64,000 bases of DNA from Tieghemostelium lacteum (GCA_001606155.1 LODT01000034.1:820059-884058), one strand, 5' to 3'; positions 32,727 to 42,995 are shown, counted from the first letter of the stretch. Translations and numbers: made by a program. The notes: generated by a model not told the origin, from the sequence alone.

Positions 32727-34475
32727 TTATTCATCATTATAATCAACATCAGAATCAGAATTATCATCTCCTTTCTTTGGACATATTTCTATTTCATCAT
32801 CAATTATTTTACTATATTGAATTACAGATTTAATTTGTTGGATTTGATTTTCATTGTCAATTTCATCATCGCTTATTGTCAGAATGTCAATATCGCTTAT
32901 TGTTTCAATGTCAATTTCACTATCGTTCATTGATTCAAACTCAATTTCACCATCGCTTATTGTTTCATAGTCATCATCAGTGTTTTGAGACATTGGTAAA
33001 TTATTTCGATTTTGAGAAGTGTGTTTTTTTTGTAAACGGTTTTCATCATCATCTTCGCTTTCACTATTGTCATTTCTATTTCGCTTTTGAGGTGGATGAT
33101 GATTTTTTAAACCTATTTCATCTTCATCTTCATCCGTATCACTATATAAGGGTGTTAATCCATTCGGGACCAAAATTAAAGTAGGGAAATATCCTCCAAT
33201 ATCTTCAGGTTTTGAATATTGTTTCATATTGATATTATCCTTTTTCAGAATATCTAAAATTATTAGTTTTGCTTGGTCACTTTCTGACTCAACTAATTCT
33301 CCATTATATTTGATATAGTTATTTGTAATATCAATAGAATTAATGTTATTTATCAATATTTCAGAGAGTTTAGGTGAATTAAAACATATCTATATCAAGA
33401 AATTAGTTAATTTATCTTTTATATTTAAATAATAGATTTACTTACATATAATCCTGCATACAGTGTATGGATTAAATTTCTATTTGCATCACCAATACAA
33501 ATTCTACCTTTATCTGTATCAGTAGAGATCATTAATTTTTCATGTTTATCTTTTTTTACAGGATCTAGAATATCATATTTCCAACTTTCAATAGTAATGA
33601 CACCCCATTCTTTTTCATTAATTATTGATGGAATTGGAATTCTTTTTGGCTGTTTCTGTAATATATTTTAATTTTTCAAATTAATATTTAGTCAAATATT
33701 TAAAGATTAGAGTTTTTTACTTACAAATGTTGAAACTAAAAATATTGATTTTTCCCAAATTGAAATCATGGTAAATGGATCAACTCCAAAATCAAATATT
33801 GTATTAACTTCTGAAAATTTATAATGTTTTTTTGAATCTAATTGTAATGTTTTTACCTTGTTTCTTAAATTTGAAATATCCTTTAAATCTTTTACTTTTC
33901 TCTGGGCTGATACAAATAATTATTAATATTTGGTGAATAAATTTTTTATATTGTAAATAAAACATACCAAAAGCGTAAAAAGTTATACCTTTATCATTAT
34001 TATTATTACTATTTGATTTTAAATTGAGAGTGTTCCAACAATTATTTAGAAGGTTATCTGTAGGTTCTTTTGGTAATTGAGAGAACATTTTCATTAATTC
34101 ATTTCTAGATGTTTTAATCATAGAATATTTAGTTTTAAATTGGTTAATTTGACTAACACATGCATCAAATGGTTCACTTATAGGTTGTTTAATTGGGTTC
34201 TCTAAGAAATACTTTCTATTTTTTATCATTGGAGCTGAATCTTGACTTTGACCAAAATAATTGGCATATGTAAATGCTGGGGCAACATATCTTACCATAT
34301 TTCGAATTTTCTCATATTCATTTCCACCAAAACTCGCACAAAATAAATGCTGAGACATTGATACTTTGTTTTCAGTATTTTTTATATTTTTGGTAAATTG
34401 TCTAGCCATTTTATAAAATGGTACATCAATAGGATCTGGAAGATTCATTGAATGGTTAATTATATCACTACGCAT
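32727..34475 (-). pseudogene. DNase II-like gene, copy B (5'-truncated)
   Basis: Exons 34475-33968, 33906-33725, 33655-33446 and 33389-32727 join with all phases intact. The frame covers the middle and end of DNase II: IINHSMNLPDPIDV, LFCASFGGNEYEKIRNMVRY (like CVSFPFAQFSKMGKQLTY), KQPKRIPIPSIINEKEWGV, RICIGDANRN and ICFNSPKLSEIL, plus a long acidic tail (SDTDEDEDEIG ... DNSDSDVDYNDE). The signal peptide, the DWWF segment and the first catalytic HxK exon are missing: homology to copy A stops where a CACTA transposon begins at 34466, and the only start codon lies inside the transposon end. Probably non-functional, although the rest is open. Confidence 0.75.
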
Positions 34476-34477
34476 AC
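34466..34477 (+). repeat. Left terminal inverted repeat of CACTA element
   Basis: CACTACGCATAC, exact reverse complement of 40117-40128. Read on the minus strand it contains ATGCGTAGTG, which opens the frame of DNase II-like copy B. Confidence 0.85.
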
Positions 34478-34710
34478 ATTTTTATCATATATGATATTTA
34501 ATTGATAAATAAATGATATTTTTATTGACATTAATAAACTTTAAATGAGTCATAAATGATTCATTTGTCCTTACTATCAAATGAATATTTAATGATTTGA
34601 TATAAATATAATAAAAATTTAATTTAAATAATTGTAATGATATGTTTTATTATAAATAAAAGTTTAATAAATCAGCTATTTATTTCGTAATAAAATATAA
34701 ATATTAACTA

Positions 34711-34912
34711 TAAATGACAATTTTATTATTTGTTAAAAATTTATTTTATGATTTTTAAAAATATGTAATATTAAATCATAAATGACAATTTTATTATTTG
34801 TTAAAAATTTATTTTATGACTTTTAAAAATATAAAATATTAAATCATACATGCCAATTTTATGACTTGTTAAAAACTATTTTATGACTTGTAAAATAACA
34901 TTTATATTTATT
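34711..34912. repeat. Subterminal tandem repeat, three copies of 68 bp
   Basis: Three successive copies starting with TAAATGACAATTTTATTA-like sequence at 34711, 34779 and 34847 (the last more diverged). It lies ~250 bp inside the left end of the CACTA element, where such elements carry binding sites for their TnpA-type protein. Confidence 0.75.
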
Positions 34913-34959
34913 ATTTCAATATCTATATGTGACATATTTCAAGTATTCTGATAGTTGCT

Positions 34960-36030
34960 TTAGATAACCAAATACTTTTTTAAATGAGTCTTTTGAAGTT
35001 GTTGCAGTACCTTCTTTTTGTTGTTCGATTGTTTTAATTTTTGTTGTATAAGTTTTTTCAATTCGTCATCGGAATCCTCTTCTTCTTGAGGTTCTTTAAT
35101 TGGTTGTGTATGATTCTGATGATTGTCATCTTCACTACTACCAAAGTCATCATCAGATCTAGGTGTTATAATACTACTACCTATAGAAGAAGCAGTTTGG
35201 AAAGGAGATGAACTTGGTTACATTGTAAATCTAGAACTATCATCAGAGCCCAGGTAAATTTCATCTTCATAGGAACCACCACGAGGTCTCTGATTTCATT
35301 ATTTAAACTACTTAACTTAAAATAGTGTTGGTAGGTGATAAGGGACTGATTCTTCAATCAATATAAACCAATTCCCAAACCAAAGTTTCTTGGAGTCTCA
35401 GTTTGACTATATCAATCAAAAACTTTTGAAATAAATTGTGGATCAATACCTCTACCATTATCAGAGACAATAATAACTGCATGACCACTACGATGCTTCA
35501 TCAACTGTTCATCTAATTTCACTTTTTGTTAACTTTTCTTTTCTCTCGGCTTCTGAAGGTGCAATCTATATAGATTTTTGTTCATTACATTCTCAGTATT
35601 AATACTATAATTTAATTAATAAATTGCATTGCCTGATCTGTTTCTTTCAACAATCTTTAATCTGTTCATTTTTTCAATTCTTTTTTCATCACTATCACCT
35701 CTAAGGTCAAAATCCTCTACAAATCTTCTTGAACCTAAAATCTCTCCAAAATAATCCAATATCTTCATCTTGTCCTTGATTCTCTTCATCAGTTTCATCA
35801 TTGCAATAGATTCAACTTCACCTAGTTGCAGAATCAAAATCTATTATTTTCCAAACAGTGTTTTCCATTCATATGATACTCTGAAGTTGCAGAAACCACT
35901 TCCATCTTTGTTAAATATCTAGAAACCAAAGTCTGAAACTTCAAAAACTCAATATCCTCACCTGGCTACAAAATTCAATATCTATTAATACCAACTATCA
36001 TTTTTCTCTTTGTCCATCACTTACTTATAC
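34960..36030 (-). pseudogene. Relic of a GHKL-ATPase / histidine-kinase-like gene inside the transposon
   Basis: Minus-strand translation shows the ATPase core GHAVIIVSDNGRGIDPQFIS (N and G1 boxes) and, after a stop, QTETPRNFGLGIGLY (G2 box), interrupted by several stops. Upstream a longer open piece reads LGEVESIAMMKLMKRIKDKM at 35616-35837. Downstream there is acidic linker sequence (SDDDFGSSEDDNHQNH). It resembles the catalytic domain of dictyostelid hybrid histidine kinases, but the gene is clearly dead. It lies between the left end and the TnpA-like gene of the CACTA element. Confidence 0.65.
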
Positions 36031-36182
36031 CAAATGTAAATAAAAAAAAATTTAAAAAAATCAATAAATTGTAAATTTTAATCTTTGCTTTCACACCTGT
36101 GTAAATAATTATTTACATTAAATAATTGTGATGGTGAAAACAAAATAAACTATAATATAAAACAACAACCTCATTTAATCAA

Positions 36183-37163
36183 TTAATCATCTTCAACATT
36201 TGAGTTTTCAAACTCAATTCTATTTCTTTTTACTTTATTTCTATTTTTTTTAGATTTTAACCTTTGGATAATATAATCGATATGGTTGACTGACAGATCT
36301 TTTTTATAATTATATAGCTCTTTAATAAATTTTGTTAAGTTAGGATACCTATTGTCTTTGTCATCAAGTAGTAATGTTGAAAATGTTTTTGGATGTCTAT
36401 TTAGACCATCTCTAAGTTCTTTAATTATATTTTCTTTCTATAGATATATTAATGTGAAAAAATTAGTTCCAATTATTTAGAAATTAAATTAAATTAAATT
36501 ATATTATATAACTATATTTACATCAATATCCACCAATTTATCATAAAAATTTTTGATCCTATCGTTATAATTGTTTTTTTTGTTAGATAAAAAATTAATA
36601 AAAATAGTAATTGAACTCTCAGTTATAGACGTTGTATATTTTAATAATACAAGTCTTAACTCTGCTATTGTGACTTCCATTGATGCTGAATTAAATAAGA
36701 TATCCAATAGATCATTTTTTATCTCTCTTTCTGATAAATCTAAAATATATTTGTATTGATTGTGTTCAATATTTTTAATTCTTTTTTGTATATCTTTCAA
36801 GATTTCGTGTATATTATTTAAATCGGATTTATTAACTTGTGTTCTCGGTAATGCGTTGGCTGAATTGTTGATTGGAGTTTGGGAAGGGTGAATATTTAGT
36901 GGTGTATTGTTGTTTACTGTGGTTGATAAAAAATTGGGATCTATAGGAATAATATTAGGATTTAAAATAGGAGTAGGTAATGTGTTTACTTCTACATTAT
37001 TTAATGGAGTGTGTGGGTATTGCATATTAATATTTAACGGTGCTCCAATATTGTATGATGTATTATTATTATTTATATTTCTGATAGATAATGGTGAAAA
37101 GGTAGTAGTATCATCAGGATAAATATTCTCCTCGAATAAATTTGTGCAATTTATGTTGGTCAT
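36183..37163 (-). CDS. Second gene of the CACTA element (TnpA-like position)
   Basis: Exons 37163-36522 and 36437-36183 join in phase 0; 298 residues. The first ~110 residues are Asn/Pro/Thr rich (PLNNVEVNTLPTPILNPNII). A coiled-coil-like segment follows (LNNIHEILKDIQKRIKNIEH), then helical sequence and a basic C terminus (RLKSKKNRNKVKRNRIEFE). It has no similarity I recognise. It ends within the transposon ~90 bp downstream of the transposase stop on the same strand. By position it is the analogue of TnpA, the DNA-binding accessory protein of CACTA elements; this is inference. Confidence 0.6.
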
Positions 37164-37251
37164 TGCAACTAATGTCACAAAAAGCTAACAGAAAAAAAAA
37201 AAAATTATTTTTATATATAATACTTTATTTTGCACATTACTTTATTTAATT

Positions 37252-38769
37252 TTAAAATTCATAGAATATAAATTTATTTTCACCTAAATAAACTTTTCTT
37301 ACTCTATGAATTATATTAGAGAATGGGAGGATTTCATGTCTGGCAGTCAGTGAATAGAAATCCAAAGTTATATTCTTTTCATACCAATTTATTATTATAT
37401 TTTCTTCTAAAATAGCAACAATTAATCCATACCATTTTGTGTTGTTTGGGCTATTTAGTTCAATGGAATCTTTAATTTTATAATATTCACCATCTAAGTT
37501 TGAAATACTATAAAATTGTGGTGAAGTTGTATTGATAATTAAATTCTTATTACTATTGATTCGCCTTCCTTTTGTAAAAATACCTGTTGTATTATTATTG
37601 GGTGGGTCTTTATAAAGTTTTAATTTCTCTTTCATCAAAACCATTTCTATTTTCAGTATTCTTTCGTAGTTTTGATGATTTGTTAAACTATTCTTTATAT
37701 TTCTTATAAGCTTGTTGTTTTTTTCGTATACGTTCGACCAGAAATGGATAGGGGTACCATGTCTTGTGATATCTTCAAGTAAATGGTATATACTATGAAA
37801 ATTAGAACTATTTCCAATTTTACTAATACCATACAATTCTAGATATTGAGAATGATGTCTATTAATGAGTACTCTACAGTCTTCTAATTGATATTGTGAT
37901 ATTTTACTTTGTAATAAAATAAACACATATTTAATGTGCAATGACAAGCATTGATAAAATTCAATTGGTACCAGACCATAAATAATTTCTAATATATACT
38001 CCGATACATTAATAATTTCTCTTGCAAAGAAATTATCAATTTCAAATAGATTAGAATTTATAAACTTTTTACTTCTGTTTCTAAATGTTTCTAAATCTTC
38101 TTTTTTGATACCATGAATTATAAAACTAATCTCTTTTTTCAATTCACCTAATAATTCTGAGTGGAGTATATCCACTGGTAGTTGGGTGTGTATATTGAAT
38201 GAATGTGAAATTAGGAAAGAGGGTCTGAAGTTGAGTCCTAATTGTTCGGCTTGATCTTGAAAATGTTGTTTGTTGAAGTTGGGTTGATTAATATTATTAT
38301 TAAGGGAAATATAAAATTCTTTTGTGGTTTCAATACACCTAGGTGTATTACTGGGACCAATTTTTAAAATCTCTTGAAGATTTATATTACAATTGATGCA
38401 TGGTTTCAGTTTGTGGTTAAATTGCTTGACACCAGCAGTTTTTGATTTCTGAGGTGCATCGTTAACTGAGTTTCCAATTTTAAAATAAACCATCTTTTCT
38501 CCCACCTTAAGAGGTGATTCTTCATATTTTCGAAAATTTTGGAATATTTTGTAACAAACATGATGGAAATCTACATTTTTGGGGATCAATGATACCAAAA
38601 ATCTATTATTATTAAAGAATTGATTTTTTGAATTGAGAAATGATAGTTGACATCCAGTGGGGGAATTGTGATTACCAAGGTTTAATCCATCAAAATGAAT
38701 TTGTACCCATATTGTATTATTATTACTATATTTAAATATTGAACCATCAATAAATCTGTGGTGTATGCA

Positions 38770-38827
<58 letters not shown>

Positions 38828-39731
38828 TTATTGCTGTTGGTATACACAAAACTATCATATCCAAACTGATTTAAAAAAATGTTTATATAAATAGTTGGGT
38901 CAATGTAATATATAATATCTTCTCCTATTTTTAATGAAGATATTTCTGAAATTGCCTGTATATAATTTTTTTCTCTTCTGTTAAAATTTTTTAAATTTTC
39001 AAACTGGACTGTGCTAAAAAAATCAATTAATTTTTCAATTTTTTTTTTTGATAAATTAAATTTATAACCTAATTTAACCAAATTGATAAAATCTATAAAA
39101 TATAAAATAATAATTAATAAAACTTTCAATACACAATCCCTAGAGCATTAATTTTTACCTTCATTATTATTATCACCTATCTCAAGGTCATCTTTGTTTT
39201 CTTCTTCTTTGTTTTCATCTTCGATAATGTTTTCATTTAAAACTATTGGAGTATTTAAATATTCTAATTCATTATTGGAGTCCAATATTTGGATTTCTAG
39301 ATCCTCTTGAGATTTTTTTTTTTGATCTTTTTCTAAAAATGTTGTATGTTTAAACTTAATTGCTTTAATAACTTCTTCAATATTATTTATATCTAAAAAT
39401 ATTGCTAATGAATTCTTTAATGTAGATTCTAAATGAAATTAAAATTAAATATACAAAAAAAATAAAACAATTGTTTTTGAGTTAATTAATTAAATGATTT
39501 TAATATTTATTTAAAGTAACAGTCTCCTTTCAACTAACCATCAATTAATTTTGAACAATGTGATTTGGTAGTACAATGAGATCTGTATGACTTCTCATTG
39601 GTGTATGGTGCACCACACATTATACATCCCAACTTGTGCAGTACACCATGTCTTCCTACATCTACATCATCTTTTAAGTCGTGTGAATTAAAACATTCTA
39701 ATACTTTACAAAAAATTTTTTTTTTAAACAT
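37252..39731 (-). CDS. CACTA/Tnp2-like DDE transposase
   Basis: Exons 39731-39539, 39428-39159 and 39092-37252 join in phase; 767 residues with no stop. The N terminus holds a C2H2-type zinc finger (CIMCGAPYTNEKSYRSHCTTKSH). The catalytic region has VQIHFDGLNLGN (first Asp), PVDILHSELLGELKKEI (second Asp, as in DxxHxxLxG of Tnp2) and, after FHSIYHLLEDITRHGTPIHF, the acidic residue in FWSNVYEKNNKLIR (equivalent to FE.KH). The GCQLSFLNSKN and FLVSLIPKNVDFHH blocks also match Tnp2/CACTA transposases. An Asn run at ~38773-38826 comes from a GTT-repeat microsatellite. It probably catalyses excision and insertion through the CACTA ends. Confidence 0.8.
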
Positions 39732-40116
39732 TCAGATTTTTTTTAATGACACTTATCAAAAATTTTAAAAAATGTAAAATGAAATTGGATTTTAAGTGTT
39801 TTTTTTTTTTTAAAGATTTGAGTTATTTTTATGATGAGTCATAAAAACAATATTTATGAATTTTTTAATATCAATAAATTAACCGATAAATTCAAATTTT
39901 ATGATATTTTTTATTGACTTTTAATTTTTCCTAAATTAATTTTTAATGAACTTTTTAATCACTAATAAATTAAAAAATATACAACTATTAAATTTATCAT
40001 TTGTAGTCAATAAATCATCCATTTATTAATATTAAAATAGAAAATAAAAGTATATTTTTATCTACAGGACAAATTATAATTATATGATCGATTTATTAAT
40101 AATAAATGAAAAAAAA

Positions 40117-40128
40117 GTATGCGTAGTG
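40117..40128 (-). repeat. Right terminal inverted repeat of CACTA element
   Basis: GTATGCGTAGTG, exact reverse complement of the left end. After the first 12 bases the two ends diverge. Confidence 0.85.
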
Positions 40129-40195
40129 TGGTAAAATCGCATATAAAAATTCTAAAAAGTATGATTTTAGTACAATAGAGATATATGAAAATAAT

Positions 40196-40696
40196 ATGGC
40201 AACAAATTCTTCTTCTTATTGGTTATATGAATACACAACTTCAAGAATGTTTCCATTAACTAAACCAACCACAAATCTTCCATTACAGATGGAAATATTT
40301 ATATATATATCAACAACAAATTCAAGTGGGATCAAGTTTACTATACTTGGATCTGAAGGCACCCTTGAATCTTCAATGTACAAAAGGGAAGGAGATGTAT
40401 GGCTGGTTTCAACCGACAAATATTTGGGCAAAATTATTGGTATGTCTGCAGAATTAATCGCAGATTCCCCTTTAAATACAGCTGGTTATATTAGTCAGGT
40501 ATTAATACACCAACCATGTTTAAAAAAATATTATAAAAAGTGCGTACCCAAATCAGAGATTAAAAATTTAGAAGATCATTCTAATCCTCCAAATTATTTC
40601 AATGCATACATTTCTGACTATAATAATGGAAATAATTTTACTTTCCAATATGGAAAGATAATTTATATTCCCATCCATCCATTTTTCCAAAATTAA
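40196..40696 (+). CDS. Hypothetical protein, weak PLAT/LH2-like pattern
   Basis: Single exon, 166 residues from MATNSSSYWLYEYTTSR. The central part (LQMEIFIYISTTNSSGIKFT ... GDVWLVSTDKYLGKIIGMSA ... GYISQVLIHQP) has the strand pattern of a PLAT/LH2 beta-sandwich, with xxLGxIxGMxAE near the expected place, but the match is weak. No signal peptide. It begins 67 bp right of the CACTA element end and has no intron. Confidence 0.45.
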   Translation: MATNSSSYWLYEYTTSRMFPLTKPTTNLPLQMEIFIYISTTNSSGIKFTILGSEGTLESSMYKREGDVWLVSTDKYLGKIIGMSAELIADSPLNTAGYISQVLIHQPCLKKYYKKCVPKSEIKNLEDHSNPPNYFNAYISDYNNGNNFTFQYGKIIYIPIHPFFQN

Positions 40697-40839
40697 ATAA
40701 AGTTGAAATGATACAAATACAGATAGTATACCCAATGACATATCATCTGCTCTTTATATATTTAAAAATAAAAAAAAAATTGAATTTTATTGACATTTCT
40801 TTTGAAATTATTTTTCTTTTTTTCAAATGACTGATACGG

Positions 40840-41690
40840 TATCAGTGATACCAGAAGACTTATGATTACAAATATTGTAATGAAAATTTTTAATCATATG
40901 TGGTGTCCAAGAAGTTGTTTCAGTTTTTGGTCCAAATGTAGTGGTATATCTATTGTCAATGAAATATGCTTTTTGTATTTGGTTTCAATGCAAAACGAAT
41001 TAGAAAGGTTAAACTTGGTGAGCTAGTTCACAACTCTAAAGATAAAAAGAATCATACAAATTCCCAAGTTTCAAGTAAATCAAAATTTGGTATGAATAAG
41101 TGTATAGGACAAGGAGAAAAATGATAGTTGGTATAGATATTGGAATTGTAGCCAGGTGAGGATTATAGTTATTGAAGGCTAAAAATTTGTGGTATCAACT
41201 AGAAATATAACAAAATGGATGTAAGTGGTTATACTGCAATTTCACAGTATTATTTGAATGGAAAACAACATTAGACCTATTCAATAGATTTTTGGTAATA
41301 CAACTAGATGAAGTTGAATTTATAGATTCAATAGATTCTTTGCATGATAAAACCAAAATCTTAAGGACATGATGAAGGTCTATTGGATTATTAATTATTT
41401 GGAAGAGATTATAGATTAAAGAAGATTTGTAGAAGCTATTAATCGTACAGGAAAAGAAATTGAAGATATTAATGAATAGAGAAGTGAAAAACTAAATAGG
41501 AGTAGAGAAAGAGAAGGATGCATTGGCTAAAGAAAAAGATCAGCAATGATTTTATTATTACTGAGAAGAATAGAATGAACAGAAATCTATATACTACCAG
41601 ATTGCAATTTCTGGAAAGATATAAAGAAATGGGAGAAAGAGTCCAAAGTGATATCAAAGAAATTGGTAGATGAAGAGAAGCAGAGATCCA
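40840..41690 (+). pseudogene. Second relic of the gene captured in the CACTA element
   Basis: Plus-strand DNA alignable by eye to the minus strand of about 36030-35640. Shared blocks include GAGAAAAATGATAGTTGGTA, GTAGCCAGGTGAGGA, CAACTAGATGAAGTTGAAT (inside copy CAACTAGGTGAAGTTGAAT) and AAGAAGATTTGTAGA. Many stops; the upstream half (FNAKRIRKVKLGELVHNSKD) goes further 5' than the captured copy. Confidence 0.6.
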
Positions 41691-41945
41691 TAAAGACAAT
41701 TTACCTCACAACCGGTCATGGCCAAATGGGGTTTAAAAGACTGTCTTCTTTGTTGAGCAAAAAATTTTGTCATTTTATGTCTAGGGTTTTTATGACTTCC
41801 TTGTCTGGTTGGGATTTTTAGACCTCCTTTGTATAGCCACGCCCATAACACGCATCGAACACGATTCTCTCCTCGAAACACCTCGACCTCAGTTCTGTGG
41901 TTAACGCAGTCCTCCTTCTAACACCATGTTAAGTTAACATAAAGG
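41690..41945. other. GC-richer island of unknown origin
   Basis: About 250 bp of visibly higher GC content than its surroundings, with non-low-complexity sequence such as GGTCATGGCCAAATGGGG, GCCACGCCCATAACACGCAT and CCTCGACCTCAGTTCTGTGG. The minus strand is open (WAWLYKGGLKIPTRQGSHKN), but I recognise no protein. It could be a fragment of a retroelement, an RNA gene or transferred DNA. Confidence 0.4.
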
Positions 41946-42087
41946 TGAATTTCAAAAACAAATGGAGACTAAATAAATCTATACTCAACTGATCAGTATT
42001 GAAATATAAATAGAATGGAAATGGATTATCTTCAAGAGTACTGCACCATCACGTGAATTAATTGTTCGTATTCTTGCAGTAGAAATA

Positions 42088-42111
42088 CAACTATTATTCG
42101 AATAATAGTTG
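42088..42111. repeat. Perfect 24-bp palindrome
   Basis: CAACTATTATTC followed directly by its reverse complement GAATAATAGTTG, about 145 bp upstream of the Nudix start codon. It could be a dimeric factor site or a small hairpin. Confidence 0.7.
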
Positions 42112-42124
42112 ATATAAATAGATG

Positions 42125-42139
42125 TAAGCCTCAGGCTTA
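42125..42139. repeat. 15-bp hairpin-type inverted repeat
   Basis: TAAGCCT-C-AGGCTTA, 13 bp right of the 24-bp palindrome, also upstream of the Nudix gene. Confidence 0.65.
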
Positions 42140-42255
42140 TGAAGATGAAAATAATTCTTTTTTTTTTTTTTGAAATTAAAATTCAATTAATTTCTCATTT
42201 TTTAATTTGCACAAATCTCAACAGATCTATTTATTTATTTAATTGTAATATTAGA

Positions 42256-42995
42256 ATGTTTCAACCACCAATTATTTATAAATCAAATGTTTTTAAATCA
42301 AATGCAGCAGGTGTTCTACCGTATACTGTATACCAAAATAAAATCTATTTTTTGTTAGGTAAAGAGAACAGAGGTATAAGTGATTTTGGTGGATATAAAG
42401 ATCATAACGAAGACGATGAACAAGGTGCATCTAGAGAATTCTCTGAAGAGACTTTAGTATGTTTTATGATAAATTGAATCTAATCTCAATTTAATTTTCT
42501 AATAATAGTGTATATAAATAGGGATTATTCAGTGAATCCGATAGAATCAGAGGATGTAATTTAGGTGTAAAGAATACAACAGATATAATGACAAAACTCT
42601 TAAAAGACAAAGCTATGAAAGAAAGTGGATATGTTACCTCAATTATAAATGGAAAGAATCAATATAGAATGTTTATTGCACCTGTCAGTAGGTGGCTTGA
42701 AAATAGTGATTTTGAAAAAATGGTAAAAGAGAATGATGAAAGACCCTATCACAGAAGAATTCACTGTGCTGAAAAGGATTCAATATGTTGGTTATCCATT
42801 AGTGATATGTTATCTCTAGCCAATGATCCAGATGTTACAATTAAATTCAATGAATTTCCTCAAACTCTATTTAAAAACTTTAGATTTACTATATCACAAC
42901 CAGAGTTTATTACATTCCTAAATAATCTATCAAATATCGATACAGAACCCTTACAAATTTCTATTGATAAATTTTGGAAATCAAATTTAGAGTAA
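42256..42995 (+). CDS. Nudix hydrolase-like protein
   Basis: Exons 42256-42456 and 42522-42995 join in phase 0; 224 residues. The Nudix box reads GGYKDHNEDDEQGASREFSE plus ETLG, fitting GX5EX7REUXEE with the final Gly displaced by one. The preceding strand AAGVLPYTVYQNKIYFLLGK is typical of the fold. Such enzymes cleave nucleoside diphosphates linked to another moiety; the substrate cannot be told from sequence. The ATG at 42256 (MFQPPIIYK) is preferred over an in-frame one at 42139, which adds only low-complexity hydrophobic residues. Confidence 0.75.

Larger units (their letters stand above)
34466..40128 (-). mobile_element. CACTA (EnSpm-type) DNA transposon
   Basis: The ends are perfect 12-bp inverted repeats beginning CACTA: CACTACGCATAC at 34466-34477 and GTATGCGTAGTG at 40117-40128. 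Between them on the minus strand lie a Tnp2-like transposase (37252-39731) and a second, TnpA-like gene (36183-37163), the two-gene layout of CACTA elements, plus AT-rich subterminal repeats. About 1 kb near the left end is a relic of a host GHKL-ATPase gene. The flanking triplets (TAT left, TGG right) do not match, so no target-site duplication is visible. Possibly still coding-competent, since both transposon genes read open after splicing. Confidence 0.82.

Noticed and set aside
38773-38826. GTT microsatellite as an independent functional repeat
   Set aside because: It encodes an Asn run in the transposase; such triplet runs are common in dictyostelid genes.
41654-41881. Minus-strand protein in the GC-rich island
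   Set aside because: The frame is open for 75 codons, but no family, promoter or partner exon could be recognised, so it is described only as a compositional island.
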